A stretch of 22,487 bases of DNA from positions 1 to 22,487 of IMG/VR virus record IMGVR_UViG_3300032334_000099; one strand, 5' to 3'. Source of the DNA: a virus. Shown here in pieces: positions 15,159 to 21,839 of this stretch. Numbering within the stretch: the first letter of the stretch is position 1; every line of letters begins with the position of its first letter. The notes below the pieces were generated by a model that saw only the letters and a list, made by a program, of their open reading frames with translations, did no database searches and was not told where the DNA came from. A program made the translations under genes and the position numbers.

Positions 15159-15164
15159 TTTCGT

Positions 15165-15172
15165 TATAAATA
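15165..15172 (+). promoter_or_regulatory. T4-type late promoter abutting the HNH start codon
   Basis: A perfect TATAAATA followed by ATACT and then the ATG at 15178. With the usual 6-nt spacing, transcription would begin on the A of the ATG, giving a leaderless mRNA. No Shine-Dalgarno is present at usable distance. Confidence 0.65.
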
Positions 15173-15177
15173 ATACT

Positions 15178-15522
15178 ATGACTAGGCCACTTTGCACCGC
15201 ATGTAACGGTAATCCTGCTGCTATAAACTATCACTCAGGCGACAAAATACGATATAGGCGCATGTGCGCCGGCTGTATTCGTAAAGGAAAGAAAGTAAGG
15301 ACAATACCCGGATGGGTAAAAGCAGGGTATAAGAAAAAAACAATCTGCGAGCGGTGTAACTTCAAAGGAAAACTAATCAATCAGCTATTTGTATTTCATA
15401 TTGACGGAAACTTAAAAAATAACGATTGGCAAAATCTTAGATCTGTGTGTGCAAACTGCAGAATAGAATTAAACACCGGAAAAACTACTTGGCGTGAAAG
15501 TCCGCTGGTAGCAGATTTTTAA
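15178..15522 (+). CDS. HNH-type Cys-rich protein, putative endonuclease (114 aa)
   Basis: Four CxxC pairs (Cys6/9, Cys30/33, Cys57/60, Cys91/94) can bind two zinc ions. The second half is an HNH fold: CERC, then FVFHIDGN (His74, Asp76), WQNLRSVCANC with Asn86. His74 is the expected catalytic base. I recall such proteins with this double-zinc layout in T4-like aquatic phages. The Met at 15178 was chosen because the frame upstream runs into the gp18 start region and a perfect late box lies just before this ATG. The gene is divergent from gp18 and its last 38 nt overlap the end of the kinase gene on the other strand. Late expression would suit a role in DNA processing or packaging, but the function is unproven. 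Confidence 0.8.
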   Translation: MTRPLCTACNGNPAAINYHSGDKIRYRRMCAGCIRKGKKVRTIPGWVKAGYKKKTICERCNFKGKLINQLFVFHIDGNLKNNDWQNLRSVCANCRIELNTGKTTWRESPLVADF

Positions 15523-16144
15523 TTTGAGTATACAGTTGTTGTACTGTTCCATTATTATCTACAGTGTAGTTAAATGTCTGCCCAATCCAGGCCCACTCTG
15601 ATTGATGTATATTGGGATACTTTTGAGGCATAAGTTGGTGTGCGTCTTCTAATAGCCATTGTCTATCGGTTGGAGTAGTGTTTTCTGTTAATGCACAATC
15701 ATACCATTCGGGAAGTTCTCCTCGCTGCACCCAAACACATACGCCACCTGCTCTGCGTATTGCTGCAATTTCGTTAGGAAAGCGCACATCGCTAATAACA
15801 ATATCATCTACTGTTTTACGCAGTCTATTTTCCATGCTAGCAATCCAAATATCATCATGGAATCCTTGCCTGCACACTTCTGTTCCCCATAGTTGCAGCA
15901 TATACCTTGGAGTAAGACGTGGCATATCTAATCGTTTGGCCCACCATGGATCCACTTGTTCGCGCCAGGCGCGGGCTTTGGGTGTAAGTCCTTCTAGCAG
16001 TTCACGATCCCAACCAAACACTTGTGCTACTGCATCTTTGAGTGTGCCAGCAAAACTGTCACGTCTAAATCCATGCTGTGCTACAAGATAATTGGCTGCG
16101 GTGTCTTTGCCGCTTCCAATAAATCCGGTGATTCCTATAATCAT
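15485..16144 (-). CDS. gp1: Deoxynucleoside monophosphate kinase, T4 gp1-like
   Basis: A P-loop kinase that phosphorylates dNMPs for phage DNA synthesis. The P-loop GFIGSGKD is at residues 7-14; further blocks are FRRDSFAGTLKDAVA, a LID-like QLWGTEVCR, and DIVISDVRFPNEIAAI followed by GGVCVWVQR, all typical of the family. The protein has 219 residues against 241 in T4 gp1. I chose the Met at 16144 because it begins MIIGITGFIGSGKD and has AAGGGG 7 nt upstream; the longer frame adds 17 residues with no family support. A sigma70-like promoter (16167-16195) precedes it, consistent with early expression. It lies among late genes, unlike most metabolic genes, and converges on the HNH gene with a 38-nt overlap. 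Confidence 0.9.
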   Translation of the reverse strand: MIIGITGFIGSGKDTAANYLVAQHGFRRDSFAGTLKDAVAQVFGWDRELLEGLTPKARAWREQVDPWWAKRLDMPRLTPRYMLQLWGTEVCRQGFHDDIWIASMENRLRKTVDDIVISDVRFPNEIAAIRRAGGVCVWVQRGELPEWYDCALTENTTPTDRQWLLEDAHQLMPQKYPNIHQSEWAWIGQTFNYTVDNNGTVQQLYTQIKNLLPADFHAK

Positions 16145-16146
16145 AA

Positions 16147-16171
16147 AAAATGCCCCTTGTAGGAGCATTTT
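16147..16171 (-). terminator. Hairpin with T-run between the 125-aa gene and dNMP kinase
   Basis: A 10-bp stem with one G-T pair: bases 16147-16156 pair with 16162-16171 around a 5-nt loop. On the minus strand the 3' arm runs into six T, the shape of an intrinsic terminator for the gp13 unit. The same 3' arm contains the AAGGGG ribosome site of the kinase, so folding would also hide that site in read-through RNA. Confidence 0.6.
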
Positions 16172-16195
16172 AATATAGTTGTGTGTGAAAGTCAA
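16167..16195 (-). promoter_or_regulatory. Sigma70-like promoter before dNMP kinase
   Basis: TTGACT (16190-16195), a 17-nt spacer, and TAAAAT (16167-16172) match the bacterial sigma70 consensus at 10 of 12 positions. Transcription would begin near 16160, inside the hairpin, so the transcript would lack the 5' arm and leave the kinase ribosome site free. Confidence 0.6.
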
Positions 16196-16569
16196 ACACC
16201 GTACTTGTTTGTTTTCTTTTTGGCAACCGGACTTGCAGTATTTGTGCTTTTTAACTCTTGGCTTCGCATGTCGCCTTTGTTAACATCTTCGTAGTCGGCA
16301 CCCACTGCTTGATAAGCTTTTTTGAGCATTTCTTGATCAAGCTGACTGTAAGGTGCGGTTACTTTCCATTTACCCACCCAGGATTCTTTATCTGTGTCAG
16401 GAACTGTTTTGCCATCTGTACTAGCAACTGCTAGTCCCAAACGATACAATGTGTAATCACTGTTCCAGTGATCACCATCAGTAAACTTGTTTAAGCCACG
16501 AGTTGGCTGCTGTTGGCGCTTTGTTATTTTGCCCGCTGATGCTTCTGTAATAACTTCGTTAATTTTCAT
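16192..16569 (-). CDS. Conserved hypothetical protein (125 aa)
   Basis: I chose the Met at 16569: it begins MKINEVITEA and its ATG overlaps the gp13 stop as TAATG; a longer frame would add five residues inside gp13. The protein has blocks GKITKRQQQPTRGLNKF (residues 13-29), DYTLYRLGLAVASTDGK, ESWVGKWKVTAPY and a Lys-rich end NKYGV. I recall this family from T4-like aquatic phages, always short and of unknown function, often near gp13. The first nine residues end in ITE followed by Ala, fitting a capsid-targeting leader with a prohead-protease site. A packaged internal protein is possible; a neck-assembly partner of gp13 is the alternative. Confidence 0.78.
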   Translation of the reverse strand: MKINEVITEASAGKITKRQQQPTRGLNKFTDGDHWNSDYTLYRLGLAVASTDGKTVPDTDKESWVGKWKVTAPYSQLDQEMLKKAYQAVGADYEDVNKGDMRSQELKSTNTASPVAKKKTNKYGV

Positions 16570-17489
16570 TATCCAATTACCCAAGTTAATGGCAGCGATC
16601 CGTCAACATAATTTTTTAGCTGCTGTTCTAGATCTTTCATTTCTGCAATGGATTCTGCTTTTAAACTAGCACCATTTAACTGTGTTCCGCCCTGCGGCCC
16701 TGCAATACTGGCAAACTTTTCTCTAGCTTCTCCAAGAATGCTTTTGGCGAATGCATAAGCGTAATCTTGTAACCAAGGATATGCCTGATAGTCATTGAAC
16801 AACATACTGTCAGGTTTATAATTGTAGATATGCAACATGCAGTCTTCCATTTGACTTTCTTGCATGTTAACGCCAGCAAAAGGTATCTTACGTATTAGTG
16901 TAAGCTTTTTTGTGGTTTTGTTAAAGTGGAAGTTTAAGTATCCGCCAAACATTTTCATGCTCAATTTTTGGTAATCTACAAATAGTTCGTAGCTTAACAA
17001 GCCACCAACTCGTCCTGCCACTAACATGTAAGTGTTTAAGTAGCCGGAACTGAACGGTTCAAATTGGCTAGCAGTTGTACCAGTTACTGATCCAATGCCC
17101 CGACGATATGCAGCACGTACTTCCATGACAGTGTTAGGCAGTATGTATTCTTGCGTTTCAGGTTTGAGTTTTAGGAATGCGTAACTTTCTTCTTGGCTAT
17201 TGCTGGCCAATTGTCTGTAGCGATTTAGTGCCTGGTCAATTGAAAGTTCGTAGTGTTCTTTGTCAAGTTCCACATCAACAATGCCATCTGCTAAACGTAA
17301 TCTGATATAATCAATTATGTCTTTGCGATGATGATTATCTGTTTGTAAATCTGGAGCAGTGGTGTCGCCCAATTCCTCAGTAGGATCGTATGCAATGTGA
17401 CCCGAACCCGTGCCTGTTGCAGGGTTATATAAACTGTCTGTTATTAGTACGCCGTTAGCGTAAAATGAAGTAGTATCTGCTGTAGCCAT
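16569..17489 (-). CDS. gp13: Neck protein, T4 gp13-like
   Basis: A 306-aa protein matching T4/cyanophage gp13, which with gp14 forms the neck that closes the filled head and receives the tail. Recognisable blocks are KDIIDYIRLRLADGIVDVEL (56-75), HYELSIDQALNRYRQ, YILPNTVMEVRAAYRRGIGS, the Gly/Phe stretch QFEPFSSGYLN, MFGGYLNFHFN, and IYNYKPDSMLFNDYQAYPWL with GEAREKF and AGPQGGTQLNG near the end. The ATG has AGGA 7 nt upstream, inside the arm of a long inverted repeat with a late-type box in its loop. It is coupled to the 125-aa gene by TAATG. Unlike in T4, gp14 and gp15 are not downstream but on the opposite strand about 1.6 kb away. Confidence 0.85.
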   Translation of the reverse strand: MATADTTSFYANGVLITDSLYNPATGTGSGHIAYDPTEELGDTTAPDLQTDNHHRKDIIDYIRLRLADGIVDVELDKEHYELSIDQALNRYRQLASNSQEESYAFLKLKPETQEYILPNTVMEVRAAYRRGIGSVTGTTASQFEPFSSGYLNTYMLVAGRVGGLLSYELFVDYQKLSMKMFGGYLNFHFNKTTKKLTLIRKIPFAGVNMQESQMEDCMLHIYNYKPDSMLFNDYQAYPWLQDYAYAFAKSILGEAREKFASIAGPQGGTQLNGASLKAESIAEMKDLEQQLKNYVDGSLPLTWVIG

Positions 17490-17492
17490 TTA

Positions 17493-17523
17493 GGTGTCCT
17501 AGTAATGTATTTACCAGGACACC
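17493..17523 (-). promoter_or_regulatory. Inverted repeat enclosing a late-type promoter and the gp13 ribosome site
   Basis: GGTGTCCT (17493-17500) and AGGACACC (17516-17523) are perfect complements; after one A-C mismatch the inner GTAA/TTAC also pair, leaving a 5-nt loop. The minus strand reads GGTAAATACA across the inner stem, 6 of 8 to TATAAATA, and a start near 17501 would omit the 5' arm. AGGA of the gp13 ribosome site is in the 3' arm. Long read-through RNA would mask it; RNA begun at the late box would not. Confidence 0.65.
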
Positions 17524-17529
17524 GTGGAC

Positions 17530-18720
17530 TTAGTTGATTCGGAGCAGGATCATATCAGCGTTAATACGGCCGTTCCCGATGGTTTCTGTTGCTTTAATTT
17601 CCTCCAAGAACTTGCGTAGCTGTATTTTAGTGGCTTTTGCAAATTCTTTGAGTTTTTCGTCGGGCTTGCGTAATGTTTTGCCCACACTCTTTGCTAGGTC
17701 AAAGCCTGTTAAACTAGTGCCTTTGATGCCTAACGGTCCAGTTAAACTGTCAGCAATGTATTTGTAGAGCTTGCGTGTCTTGGTGTTATAGCACCAGACT
17801 TCCTGTGCGCCAATAATGTCCACAGGATTAATGCTTACTAACTTCAGCGTCTTTTCTTCCCGCATGTATTTGAGCTTGCCAACAAGTTTTTCTTTGTTAG
17901 GCGCACGTTTTACACGAGCTTTCTTTGTTGCTTTCTTGACTCCGCGATACTGTTCTAGTGCATCAAGTACGGCATCCAAAAACGCATAGTGACGTTTATA
18001 GTCTGCCGCTTTGAAATGTTTATAAGATTCAACATAGTCTTCAAACAGTCGACCTTGTGCTGCGCCTAGTTCTGCTTTACGAGCACTAAACAGTTCTACA
18101 AATTTGTTAATCTGACTTTGCGGTACTGTATTAGCAGTCAAGTAATCAAATGCCTTTGGATCAACGGTTCCGCCTGATACAACTTCGTCATACAAGCCTT
18201 CAAAGTGTGCCAAGTGCTCACTTGTTTTTTCGTTAAGTCGATCCTGGATAGTGGGTGCTCGTACTGTGGCTTTTTCAGCTGCTGGCATTGGTGCGCCAGT
18301 TGAACTTTCTACTACATCTCCGTCGTCTTGTAGCAATGCTATTTCAATACGCTCTCGAAGATAGCCAAGTTCTTTTTCACGTAGCGGCATGCCTTGACGA
18401 TTTGCCATAAGCAAGCCGTATGCTGTCATTGGGACTGCGCGATCTGGGCTGCGGATAAATGCACTAACTTGCTGTTTTGTATATTTGTTATCCTGCATCC
18501 ATTTAACCAGATGCTTTTTTAGATCTTTTTGGCTGTAGTAATAATTGTAATACGAAAAACTTTTACGCAAGAAGTGATCAAATTCGTCCTGGCTCATTGC
18601 TGTTGCACGTTCTGTATCCCAGACTGGTTCACTCCCGGTGTACTTCTCATCAGAGAACATGGGATCTCGAGATTTTTTGGCTACTTTTTTGGGTGCCTTT
18701 ACACTTTGCTGTAATGCCAT
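17530..18720 (-). CDS. Unknown protein, Lys-rich and helical (396 aa)
   Basis: No family is recognised with confidence. Residues 1-30 are basic; residues 50-100 contain FLRKSFSYYNYYYSQKDLKKHL and a helix; 100-170 include LRERIEIALLQDDGD and an Ala/Pro linker; 180-280 are helical; 270-300 are strongly basic (KKATKKARVKRAPNKEKLVGKL). Residues 295-396 look like an alpha/beta domain with LKLVSINPVDIIGAQEVWCYNTKTRKLYKYI, then KIQLRKFLEEI and a final strand MILLRIN. The basic tract suggests binding to nucleic acid. A perfect sigma70 promoter and an AAGGAG ribosome site precede it, so strong early transcription is expected, unlike its structural neighbours. I recall similar proteins in aquatic T4-like phages, always unnamed. 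Confidence 0.75.
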   Translation of the reverse strand: MALQQSVKAPKKVAKKSRDPMFSDEKYTGSEPVWDTERATAMSQDEFDHFLRKSFSYYNYYYSQKDLKKHLVKWMQDNKYTKQQVSAFIRSPDRAVPMTAYGLLMANRQGMPLREKELGYLRERIEIALLQDDGDVVESSTGAPMPAAEKATVRAPTIQDRLNEKTSEHLAHFEGLYDEVVSGGTVDPKAFDYLTANTVPQSQINKFVELFSARKAELGAAQGRLFEDYVESYKHFKAADYKRHYAFLDAVLDALEQYRGVKKATKKARVKRAPNKEKLVGKLKYMREEKTLKLVSINPVDIIGAQEVWCYNTKTRKLYKYIADSLTGPLGIKGTSLTGFDLAKSVGKTLRKPDEKLKEFAKATKIQLRKFLEEIKATETIGNGRINADMILLRIN

Positions 18721-18749
18721 TTTTCGCTCCTTGTTACTTAGAATATAAC

Positions 18750-18778
18750 ATTATACTACTCTTCGGGTTTTGTGTCAA
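18750..18778 (-). promoter_or_regulatory. Perfect sigma70 consensus promoter before the 396-aa gene
   Basis: TTGACA (18773-18778), a 17-nt spacer (18756-18772) and TATAAT (18750-18755): all 12 consensus positions match. The -35 and spacer are coding sequence for the end of the 93-aa protein, and the -10 follows its TAG stop directly. Expected start near 18743 leaves a leader of about 22 nt with AAGGAG. Confidence 0.85.
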
Positions 18779-19037
18779 GTAGTGTTGCAAACACGAGCCA
18801 TTGTTGCAACTCTGCTAACTCTTGTTTACATTTAGCTAACTGTAGATTGTGTTGTGTATAATTGTTCGTTCTACGGGCATCAATTTCTGCTTTACTTAGC
18901 TCTGTTACACTATTATAAAGATTGTCGTGCATTTTGAGCAACTGGCGACGATGTTGTATATTGTACAACTCCCGTACATTACGGCGTAGTTGCTGATCTA
19001 GCAACGCCCAGTCGTCTAAAGAGTTAAATGCATTCAT
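18756..19037 (-). CDS. Small coiled-coil protein (93 aa)
   Basis: The protein is almost wholly helical and charged, with heptad-like Leu/Ile spacing (WALLDQQLRRNVRELYNIQHRRQLL, then LAKCKQELAELQQWLVFATLL). It should form a coiled coil. No family is recognised. Two in-frame ATGs exist, at 19043 and 19037; I prefer 19037 because the perfect sigma70 promoter would start transcription at or next to it, making the mRNA leaderless; no Shine-Dalgarno is seen for either. The longer frame upstream would run through the promoter. Early expression of a small helical protein suits an inhibitor or adaptor acting on host machinery, but that is speculation. Confidence 0.65.
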   Translation of the reverse strand: MNAFNSLDDWALLDQQLRRNVRELYNIQHRRQLLKMHDNLYNSVTELSKAEIDARRTNNYTQHNLQLAKCKQELAELQQWLVFATLLDTKPEE

Positions 19038-19044
19038 AACCATA

Positions 19045-19073
19045 ATTATACTATTTTTGGTATTTACTGTCAA
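19045..19073 (-). promoter_or_regulatory. Perfect sigma70 consensus promoter before the 93-aa gene
   Basis: TTGACA (19068-19073), a 17-nt spacer (19051-19067) and TATAAT (19045-19050): all 12 consensus positions match. Expected start is at 19037-19038, on the ATG of the gene. The -35 abuts the late-type box of the divergent gp14 gene. Confidence 0.85.
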
Positions 19074-19081
19074 ACTAAATA
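19074..19081 (+). promoter_or_regulatory. Late-type promoter before gp14
   Basis: ACTAAATA followed by CTAGA matches the late box at 6 of 8 positions and shares the CTAGA extension with the gp18 promoter. Expected start near 19087 gives a short leader with GAGG 8 nt before the GTG at 19102. Confidence 0.5.
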
Positions 19082-19101
19082 CTAGATACGAGGATTTTAT
19101 T

Positions 19102-20484
19102 GTGCCAAGATTATCACTTTGGAAAGACGGAAAACACAGCAACGATTATAAGTTTATGGATCGTCGCATGAGCGAGATGTTTACTGTTGGCGGTACTGGA
19201 ATTTATATCCACAAATATCTTGGTGTAAATGAACAAAATTTAGTCAAGACTACCAGTGCTGCTCAAGGTAACACTAGCCCAACATTGACATTTACAAGCA
19301 CATCCGACATTGATTTAGGAATGTATGTAGTTGGTACCGGAATATCAACGGGTGCTACTGTTACCGCAAAAACTGCTACCACTGTTACACTAAGTGCTAA
19401 CACTATTTCAGCTAGATCATCAGGTTCTACAATTAAGTTTTATACTGAAGCAAGTAAACCAAGTTACATTAACGAAAGTGCTTCAAACATCCAAGACCTA
19501 TTTTTCTTAGAAAATAGAGATAGAAAATATGATACCAGTATATACTCATTACGTGGAGTTTATCAAGTACAGGACGTAACATTTGATTTGAGTCAGTTTG
19601 GTATGTTCTTGCAAACTGGTACGCTGTTTATGGTATTTCATATCAACGATATGATAGAGACTGTTGGACGCAAGCTAATGTCTGGTGATGTAATTGAACT
19701 TGCGCATCTTAAAGATTACAATCCATTGGACGACACTTTACCTGTTGCACTGAAACGTTATTATGTAATCAGTGATTGTCAAAATGCAGCTGAAGGATAT
19801 AGTGCCACATGGTGGCCGCACTTGTGGCGTTGTAAAATCAACCCATTAACTGATAGCCAAGAATATAAAGATATACTGAATCAAATTACTTTAGATAACG
19901 AACTTGACCCCACAGGAGGTAATGTAACACTGGGCTCAGTAAGTAGTATCATTGGCAAATATCAAGCGATTAACGATGCCATAATTAAAGAAGCCGAACT
20001 TAATGTTCCGTATTCGGGATACGATACTTCTCACATGTATATTAAACCGTTGGAGCCAACAGGTGCTGTAGGTGATCCGATTGGAACTACTGCCGACTCG
20101 GGCAACATATCAGCTGATTCTGGTAATATTAATTCTTCGTCGGGCGTAGTAACTCCTGATGCCACAGTTGCAGGATATTTGACTGGAGACGGATTAACTC
20201 CAAATGGATTGCCTGTTACTGTTGGTATTGCTTTCCCAACTGGCCCAGCAGTAGGAGATTATGCATTAAGAACCGATTACTTGCCAAATAGATTATTTAG
20301 ATACGACGGACGTCGTTGGGTCAAGATTGAAGATAATGTAAGAACTAACTTGACTCCAGGTTCAACCAATCAAACACAACGTAGTAGCTTTGTTAATAAT
20401 ACAGAAACGTATTCAAACAACTCCGGTAATGTCACAGTTAGACAAAGTTTAAGCAAGGCATTAAAGCCTCAGGCGGATAATTAA
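19102..20484 (+). CDS. gp14: Neck protein, T4 gp14-like, with inserted beta domain
   Basis: I start at the GTG at 19102, giving MPRLSLWKDGKHSNDYKFMD (family start), with GAGG 8 nt upstream; a longer frame would cross the promoter region. The product is 460 aa. Family blocks are FTVGGTGIYIHKYLG, QDLFFLENRDRKYD, VQDVTFDLSQFGMF, GRKLMSGDVIELAHLKDY, WWPHLWRCK, and the C-terminal YLTGDGLTPNGLPVT and RTDYLPNRLFRYDGRRWVKIED. In T4, gp14 joins gp13 in the neck. Residues about 52-118 are a Ser/Thr-rich beta insertion absent from the family pattern I know. It ends in TAATG shared with gp15. Assignment to gp14 relies on recall and on position directly before gp15. Confidence 0.75.
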   Translation: MPRLSLWKDGKHSNDYKFMDRRMSEMFTVGGTGIYIHKYLGVNEQNLVKTTSAAQGNTSPTLTFTSTSDIDLGMYVVGTGISTGATVTAKTATTVTLSANTISARSSGSTIKFYTEASKPSYINESASNIQDLFFLENRDRKYDTSIYSLRGVYQVQDVTFDLSQFGMFLQTGTLFMVFHINDMIETVGRKLMSGDVIELAHLKDYNPLDDTLPVALKRYYVISDCQNAAEGYSATWWPHLWRCKINPLTDSQEYKDILNQITLDNELDPTGGNVTLGSVSSIIGKYQAINDAIIKEAELNVPYSGYDTSHMYIKPLEPTGAVGDPIGTTADSGNISADSGNINSSSGVVTPDATVAGYLTGDGLTPNGLPVTVGIAFPTGPAVGDYALRTDYLPNRLFRYDGRRWVKIEDNVRTNLTPGSTNQTQRSSFVNNTETYSNNSGNVTVRQSLSKALKPQADN

Positions 20485-21839
20485 TGGCACAACAATATTT
20501 TTACGACGGGCAAATTCGAAGATTCCTTGTTCAGTTTATCAGGGCAGTAAGTAACTTTGAAGTTGAATTTGGCAAGGACCGTGACGGTACTCGCACGTTA
20601 CAACGTATTCCTGTGTACTACGGTGATGCCAGCAGACAGGCACAAACAATCTTAAAAGGTAATAGCGAAAATGTAATGAACGCTGTGCCAGCAATGAGTG
20701 CTTATATCACTGATTTGACTTACGAACAAACACGAACACAAGAGCCTACATTTGTTAGCAAGATGCATTTGCGAGAAAGAGAATACGATTCTGCCACTGG
20801 CTTGTATGGTACTCAGCAGGGAGATGCATATACCATTGAACGTTTAATGCCTGTTCCTTACAAGCTGACAGTTAAACTTGATATATGGACTAGTAACACT
20901 GAGCAAAAGATGCAGATTATCGAACAGATTGCCGTACTGTTTAATCCAAGTTTAGAAATACAAAGCACAGACAATTACATTGATTGGACCAGTTTAACTT
21001 TTGTACAACTTACCAATGTGACCTGGACATCAAGAACTGTACCAGCAGGGACCGAAGAACCGATTGATATTGCCACATTAACGTTTGATATGCCAATCTG
21101 GATTAGTGCCCCGGCCAAAGTCAAGAAGCTTGGTGTTATACAAAAAATTATTAACACCATTTACGACGAGCAAGGTGCATTTGACGAAAATTCTTTATTG
21201 ACTGTTGATGTAGGCAAGCGTTACAATACCCCTGTACAATACGGAGTTTATTATTCCGGCAATCAATTAAAATTGATCAAACCGCAAGAGGTCGAAGTTG
21301 CTGGTAGTCTAATTAAAATTAATCCTCCAGAAACTTGGAAGTCTGTAGTGGAAATCTATGGTACCTTGGTAACTGGTCAAACTGAAATCAGACTTCAACT
21401 ACCTAACGGCAACGAACTGATAGGGCAAGTTACTTACCATCCAACTGATCCAAAAATACTGTTGTTTACACCCATCGAAGACACAATGCCTGTAAGTACG
21501 TTGACAGCAGTTGATGCTATTATTAATCCTATCAACGTTACAGTCGACAGTAACTTACTAACTCCTACCACTGGCGCTAGATACCTATTAACCGATGATA
21601 TTGGCAGTGATATTAACGTAGTAGGTAGCACAGTCTGGGGTTCGGTGGTAGCTGTAGCGAACGATATTATTCAGTTTGATGGAGCACAATGGATAGTGTC
21701 ATTTGATAGTCCGAACAGTCATGATGTAGAGTACATAACCAATACCAATACTGGTGTTCAATATAGATGGACCGGAACAGAATGGGTCCGTAGTGTAGAA
21801 GGTGTCTATCGAGGCGGTGAATGGTCAATCGTAATATAG
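20484..21839 (+). CDS. gp15: Tail sheath stabiliser / tail terminator, T4 gp15-like
   Basis: Residues 1-240 follow T4 gp15: an N-terminal FYDGQIRRFLVQFIRAVSNFE (T4: FYNSSFRRYATLMGDLFSN), IPVYYGDASRQ, MSAYITDLTYEQ, the PVPYKLTVKLDIWTS / EQIAVLFNPS pair, and TFDMPIWISAPAKVKK. In T4, gp15 caps the tail at the head end and locks sheath and tube for joining to the neck. The 451-aa length exceeds T4 gp15 (272 aa); residues 245-451 are an added beta-rich region ending in YRWTGTEWVRSVEGVYRGGEW, a repeat type also seen at the end of the gp14-like protein. The start overlaps gp14 (TAATG), and its last 19 nt overlap the Nudix gene. Confidence 0.82.
   Translation: MAQQYFYDGQIRRFLVQFIRAVSNFEVEFGKDRDGTRTLQRIPVYYGDASRQAQTILKGNSENVMNAVPAMSAYITDLTYEQTRTQEPTFVSKMHLREREYDSATGLYGTQQGDAYTIERLMPVPYKLTVKLDIWTSNTEQKMQIIEQIAVLFNPSLEIQSTDNYIDWTSLTFVQLTNVTWTSRTVPAGTEEPIDIATLTFDMPIWISAPAKVKKLGVIQKIINTIYDEQGAFDENSLLTVDVGKRYNTPVQYGVYYSGNQLKLIKPQEVEVAGSLIKINPPETWKSVVEIYGTLVTGQTEIRLQLPNGNELIGQVTYHPTDPKILLFTPIEDTMPVSTLTAVDAIINPINVTVDSNLLTPTTGARYLLTDDIGSDINVVGSTVWGSVVAVANDIIQFDGAQWIVSFDSPNSHDVEYITNTNTGVQYRWTGTEWVRSVEGVYRGGEWSIVI

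Noticed and set aside
15073-15177. Extension of the second HNH gene to 15073
   Set aside because: It would start inside gp18 on the other strand and run through two perfect late promoters; Met at 15178 fits the promoter.
15678-16091. A 137-codon plus-strand frame opposite the dNMP kinase
   Set aside because: The minus strand encodes a clear P-loop kinase over the same bases; the plus frame is Ser/Arg-rich shadow sequence without a start signal.
16145-16195. Extension of the dNMP kinase by 17 residues to 16195
   Set aside because: The family begins at MIIGITGFIGSGKD; the extension would include the hairpin and promoter and overlaps the upstream gene.
19057-19101. Start of the gp14-like gene at the upstream ATG 19057
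   Set aside because: It would cross the sigma70 -35 and the late box; the GTG at 19102 has a Shine-Dalgarno and the family N-terminus.
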